Source of the DNA: JAVEDQ01 sp035468175
GTDB taxonomy: Bacteria; Actinomycetota; Actinomycetes; Frankiales; Frankiaceae
DNA length: 12,336 bases
NCBI GenBank assembly: GCA_035468175.1
Contig: DATITC010000018.1
Span: 1 to 12,336 of the forward strand
Direction of reading: 5' to 3'
Every line of letters starts with the position of its first letter. Position 1 is the stretch's first letter. Made by a program: the position numbers and the translations under genes. Below the pieces are notes generated by a model. The model was not told where the DNA came from, did not search any database, and saw nothing but the letters and a program-made list of their open reading frames with translations. This document shows, piece after piece, positions 1-6,587 of this stretch.

Positions 1-2
1 GC

Positions 3-161
3 GACGGGTCGGTCGTGGTGCACCTGGGAGGCTGCACCGACTCCCGCCCCAACTGCCTTCGGGTGATGGACGGCTGGAACTACACCGTGCGCCTGTACCG
101 CCCCAAGCCTGCCGTCCTGGACGGCACGTGGGTCTTTCCCCCCGTCGAACCACTTCCCTAA
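3..161 (+). CDS. DUF1214 domain protein, C-terminal fragment cut by window edge
   Basis: Frame 3 is open from the left edge to a TAA at 159-161 and gives the last 52 residues of a protein that starts outside the window. The tail contains DGSVVVHLGG, then NYTVRLYRPKPAVLDGTW and a proline-rich end. This pattern (a DGS-rich strand, a core followed by a [FY]xxxLRLYxP segment, then a W before a P-rich end) is what I recognise as the end of the DUF1214 domain, usually found behind DUF1254 in proteins of about 350-480 residues. The biochemical role of that family is not established. An ISL3-type transposase fossil begins almost directly after the stop codon, so the 3' flank of this gene has been rearranged. 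Whether the rest of the gene is intact cannot be seen. Confidence 0.62.
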   Translation, partial: DGSVVVHLGGCTDSRPNCLRVMDGWNYTVRLYRPKPAVLDGTWVFPPVEPLP

Positions 162-830
162 ACACCACCGCAGCCGGACTTCGTGACGGGGCCGTGCTGC
201 CGGTCCTGCCCCGGGGAGTCCTGATCAGCGACACCGCACGCTTCGACGATGTGAAGGTGATCGGGGTCGATGACCACGTCTGGCGGCACACCCGCAAGGG
301 CGACAAGTACGTCACGTGATCATCGATCTCACCGGGATCGCGATGAAACAGCCCCTGCGCGGCTGCTGGACATGGTCCGAGGGCCGCTCCAAGACGGCGT
401 TCAAGACCTGGCTAGGTGGGCGCCCGCAGGCCTGGCGCGACACCGTTGAGGTGGTGTCGATGGCACCGGCTTCAAGACCGCCACCAGCGAGGAACTCCCC
501 GACGCAGTCGCGGTCATGGACCAGCTGACCCGCGGCCACCGCGGCCGGTCCGGGACCCGCTCTACTCGGCCCGCCGCACCCTGCACACCGGCGCCGACCT
601 GCTCACCGACAAGCAGAAGACTTGCCTCGACGGGCTGTTCGGACGTGACGCGCACGTCCAGGCCGAGGCGACCTGGCGGATCTACCGGCGCATGATCACG
701 GCCTACCGCGACACCGACCGAGCTCGGCCGGACCCTCAAGCGCAGAGCCGCCGACGTCCTGGCCTCCTTCACCCGGCCCCGCACCAGCAACGGCCCGACC
801 GAGGCCATCAACGGCAGGCTCGAGCACGGT
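162..830 (+). pseudogene. ISL3-family transposase fossil (frameshifts and internal deletions)
   Basis: Pieces of an ISL3-type DDE transposase occur in order but in changing frames. They are: VKVIGVDDHVWRHTRKGDKYV (an aspartate-bearing core) ending at a frameshift near 316; a segment with EGRSKTAFKTWL and RPQAWRDTVEVV at about 385-460; FKTATSEELPDAVAVMD at about 470-520; DPLYSARRTLHTGADLLTDKQK at about 555-620; and TLKRRAADVLASF with TSNGPTEAINGRLEH at about 733-827. A base is missing at 315-318 and an extra base lies near 380. Family sequence is absent between the VMD and GHRGR segments and again before TLKRRA. The N-terminal zinc-finger/HTH part and the C-terminal tail are missing, and no terminal repeats are visible. 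It cannot make an active transposase. The first 40 or so bases are not clearly alignable, so the left edge is approximate. Confidence 0.85.
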
Positions 831-1187
831 CGTTCTTGCGGTGTGGCCGGTGTCGAAGAGCCGCGCCCGGGCCGCGAGCTTGGCCACTCCGATGATCAAT
901 GCGCACCTCGTCTGTGAACGGGTCTCAATAGGACGACAAGGTGACCAACTTGGCGCACCGGTGACCAGCCCTGCACCCGACGAGTAAGCGGACCGTGGTG
1001 ACGGACCGGGGCTTTCCCGACAAGTCGGTCAAAGCGGGCGCGTTGATGTCGTGTGCCCCGCACCACGTCACCCGCGGAGGATGACGCGTCCAGTTGGCCC
1101 TTGGGTGAACATGACGACAAGCGGCCAGATTGGGCCGTTCGGTCGGACTGGCCTGAGTGATCGAACATTCGGGAAACCCCCAGGGAC
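831..1187. other. Non-coding stretch between transposase fossil and hypothetical gene
   Basis: No gene is supportable here. Frames are short and composition is mixed. A small inverted repeat CGGCC-n6-GGCCG lies near 1121-1136. A plus-strand snippet at about 998-1074 reads TDRGFPDKSVKAGALM and could be another eroded insertion-sequence piece, but it is too short to assign. Confidence 0.4.
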
Positions 1188-1199
1188 AGGAGCAAGGCG

Positions 1200-1907
1200 A
1201 TGAAGCTGTCAGCGAGGCTGCCGCAGGACGACGGCGGCGCGAAGCTCATGCGTTTCGAGGGTGTTCGGGGCGACCGCTACACCGAGATCTTCCTGATCGC
1301 CCCGGCCGGGACGGGTGAACTGGTCGCCGGGATCTACAACACGATCGGACTCAACAGTCCGACCGGGAGCGGCGACACCTGCCCGCAGGCGACCCTCGAC
1401 GGTCTGGACCTGCAGGCGCTGGCGGAGCAGTACGAGGTCGCCAGCGTGTTCAAGAACGGACCGCGGCTGTGGTGCCTGGACTGGATCGAGGCGATCGTCG
1501 GTCGCGAGCGTAACTTCAACGGCTTGAAGGCGCGTTGGGTGATGTGGCTGGACGTCCCCAAGGAGATGGGCCACCAGGAGAGCCTCGCCTACAAGCCCAT
1601 GACGGGTAAGCGCGATACCCAGCTCGGCATCAACAAGGGTTCACCGGCCTTCATACTGGACGATCCGGACGGCAACGCGTGGGTCATGAAGTCGGTCAGC
1701 CTGATCTTGGACCCCGCTCAGACCTACGAAGGCATGAAGGATCTCGGCTCCCGGCTGAACCCGCCCGCGGGCTGGACGTTCCGGGCCGTGACGCTAGGAC
1801 AGGACTTGGTCCTGACGCCGGATCAGGGGACCGCAAGGATAATGCAGGACGAGCTCGGCAACACCTACGACCGGGTGGGCGGCCCGTTCAGCAACTACAA
1901 GCCCTGA
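1200..1907 (+). CDS. Conserved hypothetical protein, 235 aa
   Basis: The ATG at 1200 is preceded by AGGAG at 1188-1192, seven bases away, and an in-frame stop lies at 1158, so the start is well placed. The product is soluble-looking, with no membrane segment or signal peptide. Segments that look strongly constrained are RGDRYTEIFLI (about 24-34), LVAGIYNTIGLN (41-52), FKNGPRLWCLDW (84-95), LKARWVMWLDVP (107-118), YKPMTGKRDTQLGINKGS (130-147), FILDDPDGNAWVMKS (149-163) and the tail QDELGNTYDRVGGPFSNYKP. I recognise this as a recurring uncharacterised family but can name no function. My recollection is that homologues carry an N-terminal secretion signal. If so, this copy has lost it, consistent with the rearranged DNA immediately upstream. 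Whether it was once co-transcribed with the DUF1214 gene at the left edge cannot be told. Confidence 0.75.
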   Translation: MKLSARLPQDDGGAKLMRFEGVRGDRYTEIFLIAPAGTGELVAGIYNTIGLNSPTGSGDTCPQATLDGLDLQALAEQYEVASVFKNGPRLWCLDWIEAIVGRERNFNGLKARWVMWLDVPKEMGHQESLAYKPMTGKRDTQLGINKGSPAFILDDPDGNAWVMKSVSLILDPAQTYEGMKDLGSRLNPPAGWTFRAVTLGQDLVLTPDQGTARIMQDELGNTYDRVGGPFSNYKP

Positions 1908-2625
1908 ACAGGCTGCCCGAACATCGCGCAGCGCGTGCTTGGTAGGCAGGGCGGCGGGCGAGGCCGAGCCCCAGCGGGCCAGCCGCGCGGTGCTGTTGGC
2001 CGAGAACGGCGTCGCATCAGTTACGTGCGAGGTCTACGTGGTCCATGTCGGGCTCGAGGTCGAAGTTAGCCGTGGCGCACGCCGAAACGCGGCCTCATCG
2101 GGCGCTTCACAGATGAGGGTCCAGGAGTGCGGGCGCACCAGTCGCGGTCCCAGCCTGAGCACCCGCCGTCGCGAACCGCGCGGAATGCGGCAAATGAGTG
2201 CGTCGATGATCCGGACACGCGACCGGCGTCGGCGACCGCGACGCTGCCCTCGTCCCGTGGGGCAGAAGCAGTAGGAAACCTGCACAAACCCATACGGGTT
2301 CACGAGGCACGGACTGCCCGTACCTGGTCGCGTGCTCCCCTCCCATGTGCTCTCTGGCGTCACCGCGTGTGCTCTCTGGCGTCAATCCGTGCTCGCGCCG
2401 CATGGCAGCCACATTGCCAACGGTGACGGACACGAAGAAGAAAAGGAAGAACCGGATACCCCTTTGGCGCTCGGCCTCACCCTCGTTCATGTTTCTGCAC
2501 CGAGGGGATCATCCTGTACTCGGCGCGATCATGGCGGGCTCTCCCACTCGGGCCGATGCGTCCGCGAGCGGCAGATCTGTGCGAGGCGATCCTGCGACCA
2601 GCGCCGCGTGCGCAGAGGCTCGTTC
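1908..2625. other. 718-base stretch without a supportable gene
   Basis: Open frames on both strands are short, Arg/Pro/Ser-rich and mutually overlapping, and none shows a recognisable domain or a convincing ribosome site. Visible structure: AACCC-ATAC-GGGTT at about 2287-2300; an alternative stem TACGGG (2293-2298) with CCCGTA (2317-2322); and a 17-base direct repeat at 2346-2384. It may be decayed coding DNA. Confidence 0.45.
2346..2384. repeat. Two tandem copies of a 17-base direct repeat, period 22
   Basis: TGTGCTCTCTGGCGTCA occurs at 2346-2362 and again, identical, at 2368-2384. The 5-base spacer is CCGCG, and ATCCG follows the second copy. There are only two exact copies, so this is not a CRISPR array. 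It could be a local duplication or a paired protein-binding site. Confidence 0.8.
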
Positions 2626-3351
2626 TCAGCGGGGGGGTCGCACGGTGATCTTGATCGGCTCCCCGCCGGCGGCATCTTCCCGTCTGGGGACGGACGGCCC
2701 GTCCGAATGTCCCGGCCCGGACGCTGCCGCGGCCCGCGCGGCGAGCAGAGCCAACCCGAAGCCCATGACGAGGGCGGTCGTGTGCCCGACGTCGGTAAAG
2801 GTCGGCCGCAGGATCAGCGGGCCGGCGAAGAACAGCACGACCAGCCCGACGTAGCCGCCGCGCCACCGCCGCGGCACCTGCATCACGAGCAGTCCGGCGA
2901 GGCACGCCAGCCCGTAGCTCACCCCAACGTCCGGTTCGTGGGCGACTGCCGGGGGAATCCACTGGTGCCAGATTCCGGCGCTCAGCAGCACCGCCACGAA
3001 AAGCGTGGCCCCGACGTGCCCCAGCAGAGCTGCGAACACGGTCGCCAGCCGGCCGAGCCACCGCTGCGTCGCGGCGTAGGTCAGCATCAGCCACGGCACC
3101 ATCCACAACCCGGCCAGATTGGAGACGACGAACGCGCTGACCAGCAGCACGTAGATCGGGTGCTCGCGGAGGTTGACGAGGTTGGTGCTGCTGTTGAGCA
3201 CCACGTCGTCGTGCACCGAATCCGGCAGCAGCTGCAGAGCCACAGCCACCACCACGACGATCGCACCGTAGATCAGCGCGACGTCGCTGCCGGCCACCAG
3301 CCGGACCGCCCGTCGCATCACCCCAGTTGCGCGTGAGCTGATGTCCGCCAT
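2626..3351 (-). CDS. Rhomboid-like intramembrane protein, 241 aa
   Basis: This is a six-span membrane protein of the actinobacterial rhomboid-like type. Hydrophobic segments lie at about residues 24-42, 65-92, 102-127, 143-160, 165-181 and 188-210, followed by a charged C-terminal tail. A GxSxG motif is present (GVSYG, Ser145) and a histidine follows in the last span (GHTTALVMGFG, His190). These are the two residues that form the Ser-His dyad of rhomboid proteases. The loop SSTNLVNLREHP before the second span is also typical of this group. Length fits a single-domain family member. The ATG at 3351 has GAGGAG seven to twelve bases upstream (3358-3363). If active, it would cleave transmembrane substrates in the cytoplasmic membrane; substrates are unknown. 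It is transcribed leftward behind the DUF6325 unit after a gap of about 170 bases and may be independent of it. Confidence 0.8.
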   Translation of the reverse strand: MADISSRATGVMRRAVRLVAGSDVALIYGAIVVVVAVALQLLPDSVHDDVVLNSSTNLVNLREHPIYVLLVSAFVVSNLAGLWMVPWLMLTYAATQRWLGRLATVFAALLGHVGATLFVAVLLSAGIWHQWIPPAVAHEPDVGVSYGLACLAGLLVMQVPRRWRGGYVGLVVLFFAGPLILRPTFTDVGHTTALVMGFGLALLAARAAAASGPGHSDGPSVPRREDAAGGEPIKITVRPPR

Positions 3352-3523
3352 TCCACGCTCCTCGACGACACGTTGCTGCGCGAGCCGACCAGGTCAGAGC
3401 TGCCCGGGCGGCAGCTCCACCGAGCAGGGTAAACGTGCCGTACCGGGGGCGATGCGCGGTGCGAAACGTCTGACCATGCCGATGGTCGGATGGTCGGACA
3501 AGCAAGATCAGGTGGCTGATGCC

Positions 3524-3691
3524 CTACCGGCGGCCGAACCCCCGGTCGTCGCGACGGTCGCCCCTGTCGTCCCGGCGGTCATCACGTCGATCGTCACGTC
3601 GATCGCTTCGCCGGTTGATCCCATGTGCGACCACGATGGCGCCTCCCACAGCGGTGGCGGTACGGCGGCGGCGGCGAGCTGCTAGTGGCAT
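3524..3691 (-). CDS. Small Arg/Asp tetrapeptide-repeat protein, 55 aa
   Basis: The reading frame begins with ATG at 3691, one base after the TGA of the DUF6325 gene (TGAGATG), with GGAAGGGA just upstream inside that gene. Translational coupling is therefore likely. The product starts MPLAARRRRR, has a short small-residue/hydrophobic stretch (TATAVGGAIVVAHG, about 11-24), then a highly charged tail built from RRDD repeats (about 30-50) ending RGFGRR. From family knowledge, DUF6325 genes in actinobacteria are often followed by a small protein with a basic/alanine N-terminus and a C-terminal SHOCT domain. This one has the expected start and position but no SHOCT domain, and none appears in other frames downstream. 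The repeats are partly exact at DNA level (GATCGACGTGAC twice), suggesting recent expansion. Function unknown. Confidence 0.6.
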   Translation of the reverse strand: MPLAARRRRRTATAVGGAIVVAHGINRRSDRRDDRRDDRRDDRGDRRDDRGFGRR

Positions 3692-3692
3692 C

Positions 3693-4157
3693 TCAGTTCC
3701 CTTCCTTCTCGTCAGCTTCGAGGGCGGCAAGCAGTGCCTGGGTGGGGATGCGCCCGCTGGCCACCAATTGGCCGCCGGCGTGCCGGACGGCGGACCCGAA
3801 CGGCGCCGCCCAAACGTTCTCCCACACCAGCAGGACGGCCGAGGTCCCGGGGTCCATGGCTTCTGCGAGGTCGAGCACGTCCTGCTCGGACAGCACCATC
3901 GCCAGTCCTGCCTCGAAGGACCGCAGGCCGCCGATCTCGCCGTCGTCGAGATCCGCAATCTCGAAGGGTTCAACGGTGCCGTCGTCGTCCTTGCGCAGAA
4001 ACAGCATGTCCAGGACGCGGACGAGGCCGCGGTCGATGAAGTCGGTGAGAACCGGAGCGACTTGGCCCTTGCCGAAGTCGGTGCCCGGGAACTCCACCAC
4101 GATCCAGTCGACCGGTCCAAGTCGGTCGAGTTCCAGTTCGACATCCAGTGTGGTCAT
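3693..4157 (-). CDS. DUF6325 family protein, 154 aa
   Basis: I choose the ATG at 4157 because GGAGGT sits five bases upstream and the protein then begins in family style (MTTLDVELELDRLGPVDWIVVEFPG). The frame stays open upstream to about 4445, but that extension is mostly an old IS256-type remnant and not part of the gene. The product is acidic and soluble. It has the recognisable core VVEFPGTDFGKGQVAPVLTD, a strand-rich middle (VRVLDMLFLRKDDDG), EIADLDDGEIGGL, LSEQDVLDLAEAMDPGTSAVLLVWEN, and a helix-forming end with GGQLVASGRIP. This matches actinobacterial DUF6325 proteins in length and motifs. Their role is unknown; I only infer an envelope/stress association from their usual small SHOCT-type neighbours. 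It is immediately followed by, and probably translated with, the 55-residue Arg/Asp protein. Confidence 0.82.
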   Translation of the reverse strand: MTTLDVELELDRLGPVDWIVVEFPGTDFGKGQVAPVLTDFIDRGLVRVLDMLFLRKDDDGTVEPFEIADLDDGEIGGLRSFEAGLAMVLSEQDVLDLAEAMDPGTSAVLLVWENVWAAPFGSAVRHAGGQLVASGRIPTQALLAALEADEKEGN

Positions 4158-4318
4158 CGTTGACCTCCGCGCAGTCATAGACAGGCCGACTCCCGTCGAC
4201 GGTGAATCTCCAGGATCCGCCCGCCAGCCTTCGATCTCGTCATCCAACCCGGGTGAAGTGCACGCAAGCGCACCCAGGCGACAAAGTCTGCGGGACGCCG
4301 AGAGGCGTGCGGTCGAGT

Positions 4319-4475
4319 CCGCCAGATCTCGCGGGGGAAGGCGGTGAACGCGAGCACGTCGGCGCGGGGCGACCTCGAGGTGTCCGGCGACGGCGGGCAA
4401 CTTGCCGGTCAGGGCGTCGAGGATCCGGTCGTACCGGGCCTGCACGGAGGCGGTGTCGGGCTGGTCGTAGACGTG
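4319..4475 (-). pseudogene. IS256-family transposase fragment
   Basis: Reading leftward, one frame gives HVYDQPDTASVQARYDRILD and ALTGKLPAVAGHLE. After a frameshift near 4365 the next frame gives DVLAFTAFPREIWR. The order and the signature F-T/A-FPRE-xWR are those of the region of IS256 (mutator-type) transposases just before the SNNPxERLN motif. That motif, the catalytic N-terminal parts and both ends are absent. It is a 157-base fossil with no coding capacity. The first part stays in frame with the DUF6325 gene downstream, which makes a misleading long open frame. Confidence 0.75.
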
Positions 4476-4707
4476 CCGGGGGCCGGGTTAGCCCTGTCGG
4501 TCGGCATGTTCGAGAAGCTTGAGAAGCCGCAGACCTCATGGGGCGTGCCCGCGGCGACACTCGTTGAGCTCGTGGCATCCCCTCGCAAGGGACAGTTGGG
4601 CTGTCCGGGAGCAGGAGGGGGCATCACCAAGGAGTCGCGAGTGCGATGGGGAGGGGGGACTTCTCTCAGCGGGTCCGTTCGTCCCTCAGCGTCGATCTCA
4701 GGGCGTT
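4476..4707. other. Non-coding flank 3' of the IS110 unit
   Basis: No supportable gene. It should contain the right end of the IS110-type element, which would lie beyond the stop codon of the HTH gene on the minus strand. IS110 ends generally lack terminal inverted repeats, so I cannot place the boundary. Confidence 0.35.
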
Positions 4708-5118
4708 CTAGACATCCCACGGTCGTAAGGTGTCAAGTCGATCTTGGTGGGTGTTGAAGCGTTGTTGTGCGGCTTGGCGGGTGATGCCGAGGCGGTCGCC
4801 GATGGATTGCCAGGTGTGCTGGCGTTGCCGGGCACGGCGAACGGCAGCATGCAGTGTTCGTTCGGCGTCGTGCAGGTCGTGTGCGGCGGTGTCGATCCAG
4901 TCCAGGACCTCGAGTTCGGGTGCGTGAACCGGTCGTGCGCTCTGGCCTTTGCCGACGCTGGATCGGCGGGTGTTGCAGGTCGAACACAGCAGCGTTGCGC
5001 CGTAGCGCAACGTGGGGGTGAGCTGGCAGTCGGGTCGACCGGCCGGGTCGGCGGCGTAGTAGCAGCGCAGGGCGCGTGGCGCGTCAACGAGACGTTGACA
5101 GCGAGTCGCCGTGGTCAT
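4708..5118 (-). CDS. Helix-turn-helix, cysteine-containing accessory protein coupled to IS110 recombinase, 136 aa
   Basis: The ATG at 5118 overlaps the TGA of the recombinase gene (ATGA at 5118-5115), so this gene is almost certainly translated by coupling with it; only a weak ribosome site (GGCGCAGGCGG) is visible. The N-terminal half carries five cysteines (about residues 7, 19, 31, 45, 48), including CSTC, which suggests a small metal-binding fold. A predicted helical stretch follows (about 68-98). A helix-turn-helix then reads HTWQSIGDRLGITRQAAQQRF (about 101-121), where the GITRQAAQQRF part would be the recognition helix. No catalytic motif is seen. I do not know a named family. Position and overlap suggest a DNA-binding partner or regulator of the element. 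Passenger capture is the alternative. The same frame is open further upstream, but that part only shadows the recombinase. Confidence 0.75.
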   Translation of the reverse strand: MTTATRCQRLVDAPRALRCYYAADPAGRPDCQLTPTLRYGATLLCSTCNTRRSSVGKGQSARPVHAPELEVLDWIDTAAHDLHDAERTLHAAVRRARQRQHTWQSIGDRLGITRQAAQQRFNTHQDRLDTLRPWDV

Positions 5119-6359
5119 GCCGCCTGCGCCGGCCGCTGGTCGGGCTGCCCGGCGTTCAGCGCCGGCCAGGCGGTCTTTTCGTCGTAGCTGGTGTGGTGGT
5201 GCAGGCAGCCGTGCAGGATGCCGACGAGCCGGTTCCCCAGGGCACGCAGCGCCTGGTGGTGGGTGTCGCCGCTGGCTCGGTGTCTGTCGTAGAGGGCGCG
5301 GGCTCCGGGTGAGCAGCTCAGGCTGCTGAAGGCCCACTGGTAGCAGGCGTCGGCCAGCCGGCGGTTGCGGGCGTGCCGGGCGAGCACCACCCGGCGGGTG
5401 CCGGACGCCCGGGTGATCGGGGCGGTGCCGGCATAGTTCTTGCGGGCTTTAGGATCGGCGTAGCGGTGCGGGTCGTCCCCGAACTCCGCAAGCACCCGGG
5501 CGGCGAGGACCAGGCCGAGTCCGGGAAGACTGCGCAGGATCTCGGCGTCCGGGTGCTGCTCAAAAGACGCGGCCAGCTCGGTTTCGATCCGGCTGATCTG
5601 GCGGACCAGCTCGGTGATGATCGCCACCGACGCGGCCACGCTGTGCCCGAAGGCGTCGGTGATCACAGGCGGCGTCGTGAGCTGCTCGCTGCGCAGCGCT
5701 GTCGTGATCTGTTCGGCCCGGACGGTGAGGCTGCGCTGCCGGCCGGCGGCCCGCAGCACCGCTGTCACCTGGGTCGGGCGCAGCGCCCGGCCCTTCTCCG
5801 GGGTCGGTGCCTTGGCCAGTACCGCCAACGCGTCCCGGCCGGCCAGGTCGTCGAAGGCGGACAGCGCGGCAGGGTAGAACTCCCGCAACGTCGAACGCAA
5901 CGCGTTGGTCTGCCGCTGCCGGGTCCAGATCAGGTTCTGATGCGACCGGGCCAGGATCTTCACCGCCTCAGCCAGGGTGCTGTCCCCGGCGACCGGGCGA
6001 TGGTTGTGCCGGTCGGTGCGGACCAGATCGGCCAGCACCTTCGCATCCCCCGGATCGCTTTTGGCCCCGGACACGGCGTACCGGTCCCGGTAGCGGCTCG
6101 CCGCGAACGGGTTGATCGCAAACACCTGGTAGCCGGCCACGACCAACGCCGCCACCCACATCCCCCGGTCCGTTTCGATCCCGATCACCACCTGCTCGGC
6201 CGTCGCCTGCTCCGGGAGATGCTCGGCGATCAGCGCGTGCAGCGCCGCGATCCCGGCCAGCCCCTCCGGCAGCCGCCGAGCAGCCAGCCGCCGGCCGGTC
6301 CCGTCCTGAATCTCGATGTCGTGATGGGCCTCAGCCCAGTCATCACCGACGAACAGCAA
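5115..6359 (-). CDS. IS110-family recombinase (DEDD transposase)
   Basis: This is a full-length IS110-type protein. From the TTG start it has 414 residues; an in-frame GTG at 6398 would give 427. I prefer TTG at 6359 because GGAGGAGAGGAG (6367-6378) lies just upstream, while the GTG has no ribosome site. Numbering from the GTG form, the RuvC-like DEDD domain shows GDDWAEAHHD (Asp20), GIETDRG (Glu75) and SGAKSDPGDAKVLADL (Asp115/Asp118). The C-terminal Transposase_20 domain shows LPGLGLVLAARVLAEFGD (291-308) and NYAGTAPITRASGTRR, whose serine (about 332) aligns with the expected nucleophile. No frameshift is seen, so it may be active. In studied family members the enzyme is guided by a bridge RNA from a non-coding end of the element. 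Its stop overlaps the start of an HTH protein gene. lsr2 lies upstream on the same strand. Confidence 0.93.
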   Translation of the reverse strand: MLFVGDDWAEAHHDIEIQDGTGRRLAARRLPEGLAGIAALHALIAEHLPEQATAEQVVIGIETDRGMWVAALVVAGYQVFAINPFAASRYRDRYAVSGAKSDPGDAKVLADLVRTDRHNHRPVAGDSTLAEAVKILARSHQNLIWTRQRQTNALRSTLREFYPAALSAFDDLAGRDALAVLAKAPTPEKGRALRPTQVTAVLRAAGRQRSLTVRAEQITTALRSEQLTTPPVITDAFGHSVAASVAIITELVRQISRIETELAASFEQHPDAEILRSLPGLGLVLAARVLAEFGDDPHRYADPKARKNYAGTAPITRASGTRRVVLARHARNRRLADACYQWAFSSLSCSPGARALYDRHRASGDTHHQALRALGNRLVGILHGCLHHHTSYDEKTAWPALNAGQPDQRPAQAA

Positions 6360-6366
6360 CCCCTTG

Positions 6367-6378
6367 CTCCTCTCCTCC
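6367..6378 (-). promoter_or_regulatory. Ribosome binding site favouring the TTG start of the IS110 recombinase
   Basis: On the minus strand GGAGGAGAGGAG precedes the TTG at 6359-6357 by seven bases. It is the only strong Shine-Dalgarno sequence near the gene start and lies within the coding sequence implied by the GTG at 6398. Confidence 0.6.
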
Positions 6379-6587
6379 GGTTCGGTCAGGTGAGCCACGA
6401 GGAGATGCTGCGGCGCGCTAATGGATCAGTGCTCGAAGCACGACATCCCACCAGCCATCACCACTCCTCACCGACCAGACGGGGCACGATCTAGAACTAG
6501 ACCTCAACAGCGGCCTGCCCAACCCAGTGCTCCCGCCCAGTGGCTCGGACACCGACCCTGCCTGCCGGCCGAGCTGGTGTGAACCCA
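6379..6587 (-). ncRNA. Candidate bridge-RNA / left-end region of the IS110-type element
   Basis: About 200 non-coding bases separate the lsr2 stop codon from the recombinase start. In the IS110 group this 5' end encodes the bridge RNA that selects target and donor DNA. Visible stems on the transcribed minus strand are GTGCT-TCG-AGCAC (6429-6441) and GGTCTAG-TT-CTAGATC (6488-6503, one G:U pair). An 8-base direct repeat CAGTGCTC (plus strand) occurs at 6427-6434 and 6525-6532. Exact RNA ends, guide loops and element boundary are not resolved. The assignment is from position and family knowledge only. Confidence 0.35.

Noticed and set aside
896..1249. 117-residue minus-strand frame upstream of the hypothetical gene
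   Set aside because: Overlaps the well-started plus-strand gene and has no domain signal.
2346..2384. CRISPR-like repeat
   Set aside because: Only two copies of 17 bases with 5-base spacers; there are no further units and no cas genes.
2107..2490. Minus-strand frame starting with a hydrophobic stretch (RFFLFFFVSVTVGNVAAM)
   Set aside because: It resembles a signal peptide, but the rest is Arg/Pro/Ala-rich without a domain. It overlaps several equally poor frames and has no ribosome site.
2332..3336. 334-residue plus-strand open frame
   Set aside because: It is antisense to the rhomboid-like gene. Its composition is rich in His, Gln, Arg and Pro with no hydrophobic or domain structure, while the opposite strand gives a coherent six-span protein.
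2477..3505. 342-residue minus-strand open frame overlapping the rhomboid-like gene
   Set aside because: Arg/Ala-rich out-of-frame shadow of the rhomboid-like gene; no domain and no ribosome site.
5373..6494. 373-residue plus-strand open frame
   Set aside because: Antisense to the IS110 recombinase, whose DEDD and serine motifs are intact on the other strand.
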